Shown in pieces: positions 25,213 through 33,722 of a stretch of DNA of 64,000 nt (its first letter is position 1; each line of letters begins with the position of its first letter). The DNA comes from Pseudanabaena yagii GIHE-NHR1. Its GTDB lineage: Bacteria; Cyanobacteriota; Cyanobacteriia; Pseudanabaenales; Pseudanabaenaceae. The notes under the pieces were generated by a model. The model was not told the DNA's origin, searched no databases, and saw only the letters and a list, made by a program, of their open reading frames with translations. The stretch is from assembly GCF_012863495.1 (NCBI RefSeq), contig NZ_JAAVJL010000002.1:126501-190500 (forward strand), read 5' to 3'. Position numbers and translations under genes: made by a program.

Positions 25213-26811
25213 ATGTTCTGGGCGGATAAATTTGCAGCAGATGCAAGCGGCGATCGCATTATTGTTAACGATTCTAAAACCCCCTCTGGGCGCGTCCATG
25301 TCGGCTCATTGCGCGGGGTTGTGATTCACGATGCCATCTATCGCGCCCTTAAACACGCAGGCAAACCCGTCACCTTTACCTATGGTGTTGATGACTATGA
25401 CGCTCTCGACACCGTACCCCATTATTTAGACAAGGAGAAATTTTCGCCCTATCTCGGCTATCCCCTTTGTAATGTACCTTCGCCTGAAGCGACAGCGACT
25501 GACTATGCCAAGTACTTTATGGGAGAATTTTTGGAAGTATTTGAGCATTTAGGCGTGCGTCCTGAAATCTATTACCTGCGCGATCTCTATCGTTCGGGCA
25601 AAATGAATCCCTACATTGATCTCTTCTTAAATAATGCTCATCTCGTCCGTGAAGCCTACAAAGAAGTCAGCAAAGCCGATCGCCCCTCAAATTGGTATCC
25701 TTTCCAGACCATTTGCGAAAACTGCGGCAAGATTGCGACTACCGTTGTCACTGACTACCAAGATGGCAAAGTTTTCTATACCTGCCAGCCCAATGCTATG
25801 GAATATGTCAAGGGTTGCGGTCATACAGGCTGGGTATCACCCTTTGATGGCAATGGTAAATTACCTTGGAAGGTAGAGTGGGTAGCGAAATGGGAAGTCG
25901 TCGGCGTATCGATCGAACTCGCTGGTAAGGATCACTCGCAGAAGGGTGGCTCCCGTGATGTGGCTAACTCCATCAGTCGCAAAGTCCTCAAAAAGAATCC
26001 CCCCACCCATGCTCCTTATGAGTTTATCTTGGTCAATGGAACGAAGATGAGTTCTTCTAAGGGAGTTGGTTCTAGTGCCAAGGAAATTGCGGATTTATTA
26101 CCCCCTGAGCTACTGCGATTCCTGATGTTACGGACACAGCCTCGCAGTGTGATTAACTTCATGCCCAACTATGAGACCGTCACTCGACTCTTCCGTGACT
26201 ATGATACTTTGATTGGCAAATATCAAGATGATGCACCAAAAGATGAAAAGGCTCAAGAAGAACTAGTTCCCCTCGTCTATTCGCAGTTGAATACAGAGGA
26301 AAAAGTGGAAGGTTATCAAGCCTTTGACTTCAGTACTTTAATTTCTTTGCTGCAAATTCCTCACCTCGATCTCGAAGCCGAAATTGCCGCTAGAAGTGAC
26401 AATCCCCTTAGCGATCGCGATTGGGCGGTGGTACGCGATCGCATTCGTGTGGGCAAAAAGTGGCTACAAGACTATGCCGATGAAGAAGAGAAGTTAGTTT
26501 TGTATCTTGATTCCATTCCTGAAAAAGCCAAGACTCTTACTGCTGAGCAAATCACTTACCTTGAGGCATTGGCAGCTAACCTCGCAGGCGATGTTAGTTG
26601 GGATGGGGAAGAACTCCAAACTTTACTATTCAGTACTTCTAAGCAAGTAGAAGTTTCTCAAAAGAGTGCATTTGCGGCTGTTTACTATACCTTCTTAAAT
26701 AAGGAGAGAGGACCCAAGGCAGGTAGTTTACTTTCTTATTTAGAAAAAGATTTTGTGATTCAACGCATTAAAGATGCGATCGCACTAAATCTTGTGGCAA
26801 GCAACTCTTAA
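25213..26811 (+). CDS. lysS: Class I lysyl-tRNA synthetase
   Basis: Charges tRNA-Lys. It has the class I architecture, not the usual class II: starting MFWADKFAAD, HIGH-like motif TPSGRVHVGSLRG (residues 23-35), KMSSSKG at 278-284, a zinc-finger pair CENCGK with later Cys residues (TCQPNAM, GCGHTG), and lysine/ATP pocket residues around ELAGKDHSQKGGSRD. Length 532 residues fits the LysK family of archaea, spirochaetes and some other bacteria. I use the ATG at 25213 since class I enzymes start at this MFWAD position; the frame could open at a TTG at 25186. It sits alone between the toxin-antitoxin island and a serpin. Confidence 0.93.
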   Translation: MFWADKFAADASGDRIIVNDSKTPSGRVHVGSLRGVVIHDAIYRALKHAGKPVTFTYGVDDYDALDTVPHYLDKEKFSPYLGYPLCNVPSPEATATDYAKYFMGEFLEVFEHLGVRPEIYYLRDLYRSGKMNPYIDLFLNNAHLVREAYKEVSKADRPSNWYPFQTICENCGKIATTVVTDYQDGKVFYTCQPNAMEYVKGCGHTGWVSPFDGNGKLPWKVEWVAKWEVVGVSIELAGKDHSQKGGSRDVANSISRKVLKKNPPTHAPYEFILVNGTKMSSSKGVGSSAKEIADLLPPELLRFLMLRTQPRSVINFMPNYETVTRLFRDYDTLIGKYQDDAPKDEKAQEELVPLVYSQLNTEEKVEGYQAFDFSTLISLLQIPHLDLEAEIAARSDNPLSDRDWAVVRDRIRVGKKWLQDYADEEEKLVLYLDSIPEKAKTLTAEQITYLEALAANLAGDVSWDGEELQTLLFSTSKQVEVSQKSAFAAVYYTFLNKERGPKAGSLLSYLEKDFVIQRIKDAIALNLVASNS

Positions 26812-26823
26812 AAAAATCATCTA

Positions 26824-26852
26824 AAAAGTAGGTGCTTTGCACCTACTTTTTT
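26824..26852 (+). terminator. Intrinsic terminator of lysS
   Basis: AAAAAGTAGGTGC and complement around TTT, ending in a T-run; 12 bases after the lysS stop. Confidence 0.85.
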
Positions 26853-26865
26853 TGTTGCAGCAACC

Positions 26866-26937
26866 ATAGCTGTCGCCAAAAGAAGAGAAAGGCGGCGCAA
26901 AGCGCCGCCTTTCTCTTCTTGGGTTTTATATTTTTTA
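26866..26937 (+). repeat. MITE-like element, family 1, short copy
   Basis: Begins ATAGCTGTCGCC like the copy at 28348, then directly a perfect hairpin 26880-26920 (AAGAAGAGAAAGGCGGCGC and complement around AAA), then GGGTTTTATA. The internal TTAGGACATAAAACC block is missing. Confidence 0.65.
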
Positions 26938-27038
26938 ATTGCGCCTAGCTACTTATGTAGAATGGAAAAGGGTAAAAGGCGATCGCAAACTATGTCTGCT
27001 AAAAATTTAGCAATCTTAGAGATTAGGGAATAAAGATT

Positions 27039-28310
27039 ATGAAAACCTATTATCGTTCTACAGCCATTAGTTTGCTAACTTTTGCCATGATGAGTTTTCC
27101 ATCTCTAGCTTCACCGATTAAGTCGATTCCAGCGCCTTCAAATCTTGCGGTTTCTCCTAATCCTATCCCTCCCAAGATTGCCATTAATAAAGTAGAGCTT
27201 GATTCGCGTTTAGTAAAAGCCAGCACTAAGTTTGGATTTAATTTATTCAATCAAATTTTTCAGCAAAATCCCCATAAAAATATTTTCATTTCCCCGTCAA
27301 GTGTCGCGATCGCTTTGGCAATGACCTATAACGGGGCGAATGGTCAAACTCAAAGCGCAATGGCAAGGACATTAGAACTAGAAGGAATTTCGACCAATGA
27401 CATCAATAATTTTAATCAACTATTGCAAGTATCTCTGTTAGATAGTCAAAATGATACGGAGATCAGTATCGCTAACTCACTTTGGATAAATCAGAATATT
27501 GCCCTAGAACGTTCTTTTGTAGAAAAGTTAAAAACCTACTATCAAGCTACAATCAAAAACCTCAATTTTGACGATTCTAGTTCGACCCAAATTATTAATG
27601 ATTGGGTAAAACAACAAACTAAAAATAAAATCCATCAGATCGTAAAGAGGGCAAGTAATGATACTGTCGTTATTTTGATTAATGCTATTTATTTCAAAGC
27701 TAATTGGGCAAATGCTTTTGATAAATCACTGACCAATCTCAAACCATTTACTTTAGAAAATGGTACGACAATTCAACATCCATCCATGTCTCGCTTAGGT
27801 GAATATCGCTATCTTGATAGACCAAAGTTTCAAGCGGTGAGGATTCCCTATCAAAATAGACGCTTTCGGATGGATATTTTCCTGCCTAAAAATACATCGA
27901 GCCTAGCAGAGTTTCAGCAGCAATTAACCTTGCAAAATTGGCAAGATTGGTCAGATAGTTTTCAAATTAATACAGGACTAGTTCAACTGCCCCGTTTTAA
28001 AGTCGAATATGAGTTGGAACTTAATCAAGTCTTGAAAAGCCTCGGTATGCAAATAGCCTTTAGTCCATCCGCAGACTTTCGCAATCTGACATCATCAGCA
28101 TCTTCTATTAGTGAAGTGAGGCATAAAACCTTTGTTGACGTAAATGAAGAAGGTACTGAAGCCTCTGCCGCCACTTCAGTACGAGTATTTCGTGGTGCTA
28201 GTAGAACATTTCAGATGATCATTGATCGACCATTTTTCTTTGCAATTAGCGATCGCCAAACTGGCACAATTCTATTTATGGGCACAATTCAAAACCCAGC
28301 CTTAAAATAA
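27039..28310 (+). CDS. Secreted serpin
   Basis: 423 residues with a signal peptide (to about residue 24), so periplasmic or exported. The serpin fold begins near KFGFNLFNQIFQQNPHKNIF and includes ISPSSVAIALAMTYNGANG and NDTVVILINAIYFKANWAN. The reactive-loop hinge is inhibitory-type: VDVNEEGTEASAATSV with small residues at P15-P9. Counting gives P1 near the Arg-Gly of FRGAS, so trypsin-like proteases are possible targets. The C-terminus IDRPFFFAISD and GTIQNP is standard. Serpins occur sporadically in bacteria; here it probably protects against proteases from outside or controls its own (inference). It stands alone between hairpin-rich gaps. Confidence 0.93.
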   Translation: MKTYYRSTAISLLTFAMMSFPSLASPIKSIPAPSNLAVSPNPIPPKIAINKVELDSRLVKASTKFGFNLFNQIFQQNPHKNIFISPSSVAIALAMTYNGANGQTQSAMARTLELEGISTNDINNFNQLLQVSLLDSQNDTEISIANSLWINQNIALERSFVEKLKTYYQATIKNLNFDDSSSTQIINDWVKQQTKNKIHQIVKRASNDTVVILINAIYFKANWANAFDKSLTNLKPFTLENGTTIQHPSMSRLGEYRYLDRPKFQAVRIPYQNRRFRMDIFLPKNTSSLAEFQQQLTLQNWQDWSDSFQINTGLVQLPRFKVEYELELNQVLKSLGMQIAFSPSADFRNLTSSASSISEVRHKTFVDVNEEGTEASAATSVRVFRGASRTFQMIIDRPFFFAISDRQTGTILFMGTIQNPALK

Positions 28311-28313
28311 TAC

Positions 28314-28348
28314 AAAAGCAGAAAATGGCTATGCCATTTTCTGCTTTT
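28314..28348 (+). terminator. Terminator of the serpin gene
   Basis: AAAAGCAGAAAATGGC and complement around TAT, ending in TTTT directly after the serpin stop. Confidence 0.8.
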
Positions 28349-28447
28349 ATAGCTGTCGCCATTCTTGTTAGGACATAAAACCTAAATAGTGTAAGGCGAC
28401 GCGAAGCGCCGCCTTACACTATTTGGGCTTTGATTGACTATAGCTAT
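28348..28447 (+). repeat. MITE-like element, family 1, complete copy
   Basis: Starts TATAGCTGTCGCCATTCTTG, has TTAGGACATAAAACC, then a hairpin 28384-28422 (AAATAGTGTAAGGCGACGC, one mismatch), then TTTGGGCTTTGATTG and ends CTATAGCTATA. Both ends carry TATAGC. Confidence 0.7.
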
Positions 28448-28491
28448 AAAAGCAAAAAGGTAAGAATCGCTTGGGAATTCTTACCTAGATT

Positions 28492-28520
28492 ATTTTTGAC
28501 TTGCTTCGCAAGTCAAAAAT
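28492..28520 (-). terminator. Terminator of the BioU-like gene
   Basis: ATTTTTGACTTGC and complement around TTC form a perfect stem just past the stop of the leftward gene; a second stem GTAAGAAT/ATTCTTAC lies at 28460-28484. Confidence 0.75.
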
Positions 28521-28524
28521 GGAA

Positions 28525-29508
28525 TTAACGAACGAAGGCAGGCATTACTTCAGCAGCGGTCATCAGACCATAAATACCGCGCTGATGAAATTGTTTCCCA
28601 GACTTGAGATAGCCAAAGGCGGGTCCACAAACATTGGCTGCCATGCTGGTTTCATCGCCAAGGGTGAAAGTATGAGTGGAGATTTTGCCTTCAAAGGTGC
28701 GTCCTGTCAGCTTCATATTTGTACTGAGAGGCTTCTTCGGATTACGAGTATCAACTACACCACCAACGGTAACGCGATCGCGATCGCAAATTCCGACACG
28801 CTCGAGCATAATGTCATCGGCATGTTCCATATTTTCCAGCGAGATTAAACCATTGGTCTTTTCTAGCAGAGCTTCTACTTCCGCATCTGTCATCGCTTGG
28901 GCAATATCAACTGTATAGCCCGACATATGGGCGATATCTTCGCGGATAGTAGCGCGGTAGGCATTCCAGTTCGCAATGCCTACCCCGAAAGTAATTTCGA
29001 CCTTGTGGACTTCCGCAAAACTCTGAGCCGCGATCGCGGCAGCGGCTGTCAATAAACCGGGGGTTGCGCCACAGCCAGACATATAAGTAATGCCTGCGGC
29101 TTCTAGTTCAGGGGCAAGGGCAATCATTTGCTCAACGGCGCTAGTGCGTTTGATCGCATCAACTAGCACACCCTTCCAACCTGAAGCGATGAATTGCTTA
29201 GCCACGCTTGCCATGAAGGTATTGGGCAAGTTCGGCAATGCGAGGAAATAACCATCAACATCTTTTGCCGTAGCGATCGCCTCAGCAATACTGTCTTGAG
29301 TAAGAATACCCGATCCTTCGAGATAGCCCAGTGAGCCTTTGTTTTGGTAAGTGGCGATCGCTTTGTTAGCATCTAGCCCCTGTGGGTCATAGGCAAAGCC
29401 TTCTTTGTCGGCAGCTACGACTAGCTGCATTTCTTGCTTAGCGCTAAGCAATTTCGCCGCCGCTTGTCCTAATCCACCAAATCCTAAAATTCCAACTTTT
29501 AATGTCAT
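28525..29508 (-). CDS. bioU: BioU-like biotin-synthesis enzyme
   Basis: 327 residues with an N-terminal NAD(P)-binding fold ([17 protein letters not shown]). It resembles cyanobacterial BioU, once annotated as a saccharopine-dehydrogenase-like oxidoreductase. BioU makes the 7,8-diaminopelargonate precursor in place of BioA by donating the amino group of one of its own lysines, a single-turnover reaction. The expected lysine is at K120 here ([15 protein letters not shown]), close to Lys124 of the Synechocystis enzyme as I remember it. Other conserved blocks are [33 protein letters not shown] and [13 protein letters not shown]. The assignment rests on recall of the family, not on an alignment. 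The biotin-dependent AccB gene is 34 kb away in the same window. Confidence 0.7.
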   Translation of the reverse strand: MTLKVGILGFGGLGQAAAKLLSAKQEMQLVVAADKEGFAYDPQGLDANKAIATYQNKGSLGYLEGSGILTQDSIAEAIATAKDVDGYFLALPNLPNTFMASVAKQFIASGWKGVLVDAIKRTSAVEQMIALAPELEAAGITYMSGCGATPGLLTAAAAIAAQSFAEVHKVEITFGVGIANWNAYRATIREDIAHMSGYTVDIAQAMTDAEVEALLEKTNGLISLENMEHADDIMLERVGICDRDRVTVGGVVDTRNPKKPLSTNMKLTGRTFEGKISTHTFTLGDETSMAANVCGPAFGYLKSGKQFHQRGIYGLMTAAEVMPAFVR

Positions 29509-29609
29509 TTAAGTTTAACTTCGTTTATCGCTATGGGAGTTTACAATTCTGATGCGATCCTTTAATGTGCCATATTTTCGGACGCAATGGCACATTAGAA
29601 TTTAGGAGT

Positions 29610-31027
29610 CAGCAATTCTCATTATGAACGAAGGCTAGTCAAACCGTTGATATAGGGATATTGTAAATAACATGATGATTGATTTAGGGGAAGAGCTTTG
29701 AAAGCACAAGGCTCATTCGACAGAATTGTAGAAATTTTCCGACAACAACTAGAATCATTGCCAGACAAGCGGACAGGCAAAAATAGTCGCTATGGCATGG
29801 AAGATGCAGCCATGAGTGCATTCAGTGTATTTTTCACTCAAAGTCCATCATTCTTGTCTTACCAGCGGACAATGGAGCAGACAAAAGGGCGAAGCAACGC
29901 CCAAAGTTTATTTGGGGTGCATAAAATACCAACGGATAACCATATCCGAGACTTGCTAGACCCAGTGCAACCTAAAGAAATGTTTCCAGTGTTCGAGACA
30001 ATCTTGGAGACGATAGAGCAAAAGGGGAAACTGCAAAGATTTCGAGGATTCGCCAACAATCTATTAATGGCGCTAGATGGGACAGAGTACTTTAGTTCAA
30101 AACAAATACACTGTCACCATTGTTCGAGTAGGAAAATGAAATCAGGAGAAATTCATTATTTTCATAGCGTAGTTACGCCAGTTATCGTCAGTCCACATCA
30201 ATCGCAAGTGATTCCCCTAGTACCAGAATTTATTGTGCCGCAGGATGGAAATGACAAGCAAGACTGTGAGAATACAGCCGCCAAAAGATGGTTGTTACAA
30301 CATGGCAGTAAGTACAGTGCATTCAAGGTAACTGTTTTGGGTGATGACCTTTATTCTCGCCAACCCCTCTGCCAAATGCTATTAGAGCAACAGTTCAACT
30401 TCATCTTAGTCTGCCGCCCCGAATCTCACCCCACTATCTATGAGCATATAGAAGGGATTGCTTTGCCAACGGTGGTTGTCAATAAGTGGACAGGGAAAGT
30501 TCAAGAGACCTATACCTACCAATATGTCAATGGGCTACCTATCAAAGATGGTGACGATGCTTTGCTGGTTAACTGGTGTGAACTAACTGTGACTAGACCT
30601 GATGGCAAGGTAGTTTACAAAAACTCTTTTGCCACCAATCACCTGATTACTGAGCAAACAGTGGTGGAAATCGTGCTGGCTGGTCGTACTCGTTGGAAAG
30701 TGGAAAATGAGAATAACAATACTCTCAAAACTAAGGGCTACAACCTAGAACACAACTTTGGACATGGCAAGGAGCATCTTGCTTCATTCCTAGCCACCCT
30801 CAATATTTTGTCCCTACTATTTCACACGTTATTGGAATTGGTCGATGACAAGTACCAGTTATTGCGCTCTCATTTGCCAACCCGCAAAACCTTTTTTAAC
30901 GATTTACGCGCCTTGACTCGATATCTTGTTTTTGATAGTTGGGATCATCTTTTGACTTTTATGATTCAAGGTTTGGAGTTAGATCTCCCTCCCAACAGTA
31001 GTTAATTTTTCATAATGAGAATTGCTG
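29610..31027 (+). mobile_element. Intact insertion sequence with TIR and TSD
   Basis: Left end CAGCAATTCTCATTATGAA at 29610-29628 and its exact complement at 31009-31027 are 19-bp terminal inverted repeats. The 9-bp sequence TTTAGGAGT occurs immediately outside on both sides (29601-29609 and 31028-31036), a target-site duplication. Total length is 1418 bp with one transposase gene. The perfect ends and intact gene indicate a recent insertion and a probably active element. Confidence 0.92.
29698..31005 (+). CDS. DDE transposase of the insertion sequence
   Basis: 435 residues, full length within the element. Likely catalytic acids: D in LMALDGTEYF (~123), D in VLGDDLYSRQ (~219) and E in RWKVENENNNTLKTKGYN (~342), the last in an IS4-like Y(2)R(3)E(6)K-type context followed by EHNFGHGKEHLA. 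A Cys/His cluster (HCHHCSSRK) sits after the first Asp. It resembles the ISNCY-type transposases found in cyanobacteria, but I do not assign the family firmly. It starts at a TTG at 29698 with GGGGAAGAG upstream. Confidence 0.85.
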   Translation: MKAQGSFDRIVEIFRQQLESLPDKRTGKNSRYGMEDAAMSAFSVFFTQSPSFLSYQRTMEQTKGRSNAQSLFGVHKIPTDNHIRDLLDPVQPKEMFPVFETILETIEQKGKLQRFRGFANNLLMALDGTEYFSSKQIHCHHCSSRKMKSGEIHYFHSVVTPVIVSPHQSQVIPLVPEFIVPQDGNDKQDCENTAAKRWLLQHGSKYSAFKVTVLGDDLYSRQPLCQMLLEQQFNFILVCRPESHPTIYEHIEGIALPTVVVNKWTGKVQETYTYQYVNGLPIKDGDDALLVNWCELTVTRPDGKVVYKNSFATNHLITEQTVVEIVLAGRTRWKVENENNNTLKTKGYNLEHNFGHGKEHLASFLATLNILSLLFHTLLELVDDKYQLLRSHLPTRKTFFNDLRALTRYLVFDSWDHLLTFMIQGLELDLPPNSS

Positions 31028-31123
31028 TTTAGGAGTAGCTCAAAGTGATGATTCTGTAAGAGTTGCTATGATTTTTGTCGGTTGCTATTTTCAAAGCGGA
31101 CAAAATTAGTAAGCAATAGTGTT

Positions 31124-31300
31124 CTAAGAACAAAGGATAGGGACATTAGGACGATATTCAGTCAAGTTAGCATCCAAGTCTAACAGGGAAATAAAACGCT
31201 CCTGTAAATGAAGATTTAGAGCAAGACGTTTGGAACTAGCTATAGAGAGAATAAAAAGTTTAGGGGATTGATGGAGTCGAAAACTTTTGTTGGGGTTTAC
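31124..31300 (-). pseudogene. Possible C-terminal gene remnant
   Basis: On the minus strand a 58-codon frame reads FRLHQSPKLFILSIASSKR and LALNLHLQERFISLLDLDAN, ending EYRPNVPILCS at a TAG (31124). Composition is protein-like, with no start codon in frame before an upstream stop at 31301. It may be the tail of a gene broken by rearrangement near the insertion sequence. I do not recognise the family. Confidence 0.3.
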
Positions 31301-31337
31301 TCAGTAGATTGGGTGATATTAAATTTGTGCTGCTATT

Positions 31338-31432
31338 TATAGCTTTTACCAGTCTAGTGAAGTAAAGGTTTATTTGCTCGCCTTCGGCGAGCAAATAAAC
31401 CTTTTTACCTTGCTTGCTTGAAAAACGCTATA
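31338..31432. repeat. MITE-like element with TATAGC ends
   Basis: TATAGCTTTT at the left and AAAACGCTATA at the right form imperfect inverted ends. The core is a perfect hairpin at 31364-31404, AAAGGTTTATTTGCTCGCC and complement around TTC. Confidence 0.65.
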
Positions 31433-32298
31433 TCTGGTGTAGTTGTTCAATAACCGTACCTTATTACGATGCAGGATTTTTCTATGTTTTTTGATTCTGC
31501 CCAAAGTATTGAGATAAGCCTGCAAAACAATTCATGTCCAAAGACTCACAAATCATCACTTTGAATATTTGTGGGGTAAGTTTCAGCGATCAGATCACAA
31601 TTTCTTAGTGATTTTGGTAAGAATTTTACGATCTATGATTAGAAATTCTTATACTTTATCCGTAAATGTTTTGCTTAACTTCTTGATGATTTATATATAG
31701 ATCCCAGCTTTTCTTACCAAAAAATCTAGATTCAGTTCACTACAAACATATTTAGTTGATTAATCCTAAATAGATTCTATAAATTCAATTTTTGTATCTA
31801 TCTTGAGATTGATTTATCACTATTTTGGGCACTTTGTTTCCGAGATCATGTCTTCATAGGGTTTGTATACACGCAAAACTTACTTGATCTCCTTAATAAA
31901 CCCGATATTTTCTTGGATATTGAATCGCTATGCACATAAAAAATTTTTGAGCGCAAAAACACCTATATCTAAAGGCATACTTTTACGGGGTGTTTTTAGT
32001 GATTTTGGGCACAAAGTTCCATTTTTATAAAGAATTCTAATGAGAAAGAAGCAAAATTTTGATTTTTAATGAGAAAGAATGGCTTAAAAACTCTTCTAGT
32101 AAGGGTTTAAGCTAAAAACTATTGCCATTCTGAATAACCATGTTAATCTGAACGACAAGAACAAAAGTATTAGTGCTTTGTTCCCAAATTACAAAACTAT
32201 ACGTTTCTGGTTTTGCTTGTCAGTAAGTCTGATACAAGCTCAATGAGGAAAATCTTAATTTGTAATTCAGTCGTTTATCTTCATTTTCTGCTTTACCT
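31433..32298. other. Long AT-rich upstream region of rlpA
   Basis: About 865 bases with no supportable gene, hairpin or RNA. TGGGCAC occurs at 31825 and 32004 followed by T/A-rich tracts, without clear meaning. Confidence 0.35.
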
Positions 32299-33462
32299 AT
32301 GCTTAATTGGAACTGGAGCTATACTCTCTCTAACTCAGTAGTAGCTCTTGCTATCATCTCAAGTCTTGCTAGCCATAGTGCACAGGCACAAACAGGAACT
32401 CAATCAGAAGTCAAAGCTACTGATACATCTATTTCTTCTTCGCCACAATCTAATAACCTCAAGATAGGCGAAACAAGGTCGCAAGCTCTCACGAAGACTC
32501 AAGATGAAGCGATCGCTAAAATATATACTCATAAGCTAAATGGTAAGAATGCTGCAACCGTATATGTACGTGGCATCCCTGTAGTTACTTACATTGAATC
32601 TGAAAGCACCTCCTCTACATCAACAGAAGCATCTAAATCAGCTTCAGACAACACTCTTAAGGATAGTGCAAGCTCATTAAAGAATAAGAGCGAAATTAAG
32701 GGTGAAACGAAAAAGAACTCGGAGTTAGTTAAGTTACCATCTAATGACATTCAAACAACTGAAGTTCAAGCGCCAAAGGCTGAACTTAATAGTTCTAATA
32801 AGTCATCAAAGGTAACTGATAGTTCTGATTATCTGTTAGCTTCCCCTAATCCTGTAGAACGCGCCACGGCTGCTGCTGCAATGATTAATCAGCTTAATCG
32901 TGATGGACTGGATGCTAGCAAAATTGTACCTGCTTGGAATAATGGAAGCTATGTGATTAAATTTGGCGATCGCACAGTTTTAAAGTTTGATCAACATGCC
33001 ATATTTACTGAATCTCAACAAGATAAATCTGAAGATGTTCTTGAATCCGCAAACTTGCTGCGACGCTTACTAGGTGATGCAAATCCCGTCTCAGAAGTTG
33101 CTAACGCTCCTAAGAAACGCATGGCTCCAACTTCTGTATTCAGTCCTACTTTGAATAGTCGGATCGTTGGCACAATGACGGGAATGGCTTCTTGGTATGG
33201 TCCAGGATTTGATGGTAACTACAGTGCTAGTGGTGAAATATTCAATGCTAGTGATTTAACGGCTGCTCATCCTAGCCTTCCATTTGGGACTCTTGTAAGG
33301 GTTGTGAATATGGATAATGGTCAGTCAGTAGTAGTACGCATTAATGATCGCGGTCCCTATGCACATGGTCGTGTGATCGATGTTTCTACTGCTGCAGCAA
33401 ACATGATTGGCTTAATTTCTTCTGGGGTTGCGCCTGTAAGACTTGAAGTTTTGTCTAGATAA
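32299..33462 (+). CDS. rlpA: RlpA-like protein with long linker
   Basis: 387 residues. A signal peptide (to ~residue 30, SHSAQAQ) is followed by ~150 residues rich in Ser, Lys and Glu, a predicted region around RATAAAAMINQLNRDGL, and a C-terminal double-psi beta-barrel of the RlpA family (~residues 292-385): GMASWYGPGFDGNYSASGE, AAHPSLPFGTLVRV and RINDRGPYAHGRVIDVS. The motif with Gly-Asp-Arg/His surroundings fits the lytic transglycosylase-type RlpA that acts on denuded glycan at the septum. There is no SPOR domain. The first part is likely a spacer through the periplasm. Single gene with multiple hairpins downstream. Confidence 0.88.
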   Translation: MLNWNWSYTLSNSVVALAIISSLASHSAQAQTGTQSEVKATDTSISSSPQSNNLKIGETRSQALTKTQDEAIAKIYTHKLNGKNAATVYVRGIPVVTYIESESTSSTSTEASKSASDNTLKDSASSLKNKSEIKGETKKNSELVKLPSNDIQTTEVQAPKAELNSSNKSSKVTDSSDYLLASPNPVERATAAAAMINQLNRDGLDASKIVPAWNNGSYVIKFGDRTVLKFDQHAIFTESQQDKSEDVLESANLLRRLLGDANPVSEVANAPKKRMAPTSVFSPTLNSRIVGTMTGMASWYGPGFDGNYSASGEIFNASDLTAAHPSLPFGTLVRVVNMDNGQSVVVRINDRGPYAHGRVIDVSTAAANMIGLISSGVAPVRLEVLSR

Positions 33463-33474
33463 AAGAACGTAGGT

Positions 33475-33555
33475 CTGCAATTTGAGACAGGAGTTGGGTA
33501 ACAACTCCTGTCTCAAATTGCAGGATTACAAATAAGTCTTTGTAATCCTGCAATT
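33475..33555. repeat. Two mutually exclusive hairpins
   Basis: Stem 1 pairs 33475-33496 with 33502-33523 (CTGCAATTTGAGACAGGAGT plus TG). Stem 2 pairs 33517-33533 with 33539-33555 (AATTGCAGGATTACAAA). They share AATTGCAG, so only one can form fully in a transcript. Confidence 0.65.
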
Positions 33556-33577
33556 ATAAAATTTGTAAGATTAGCCA

Positions 33578-33614
33578 TAGTTTATTTACGCGCCTCAGGC
33601 GGGCAAATAAACTA
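33578..33614. repeat. Hairpin with 17-bp arms
   Basis: TAGTTTATTTACGCGCC pairs with GGCGGGCAAATAAACTA with mismatches at the inner part around TCA. The TTTATTT arm resembles that of the element at 31338; GCGCTATA follows at 33633. Confidence 0.6.
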
Positions 33615-33655
33615 ATTTCATTAGATTAATAAGCGCTATAAATTGCAAATAGTAC

Positions 33656-33697
33656 AAAAAGCATAGTCACTTCCTACAAGAGGCGGCTATGCTTTTT
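33656..33697 (+). terminator. Stem with T-run before panC-cmk
   Basis: AAAAAGCATAG and CTATGCTTTTT pair around a 20-base loop; ends with a T-run 26 bases before the next start. Confidence 0.55.
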
Positions 33698-33722
33698 ATA
33701 ATGATTTCGTTGAGGTGATTAC

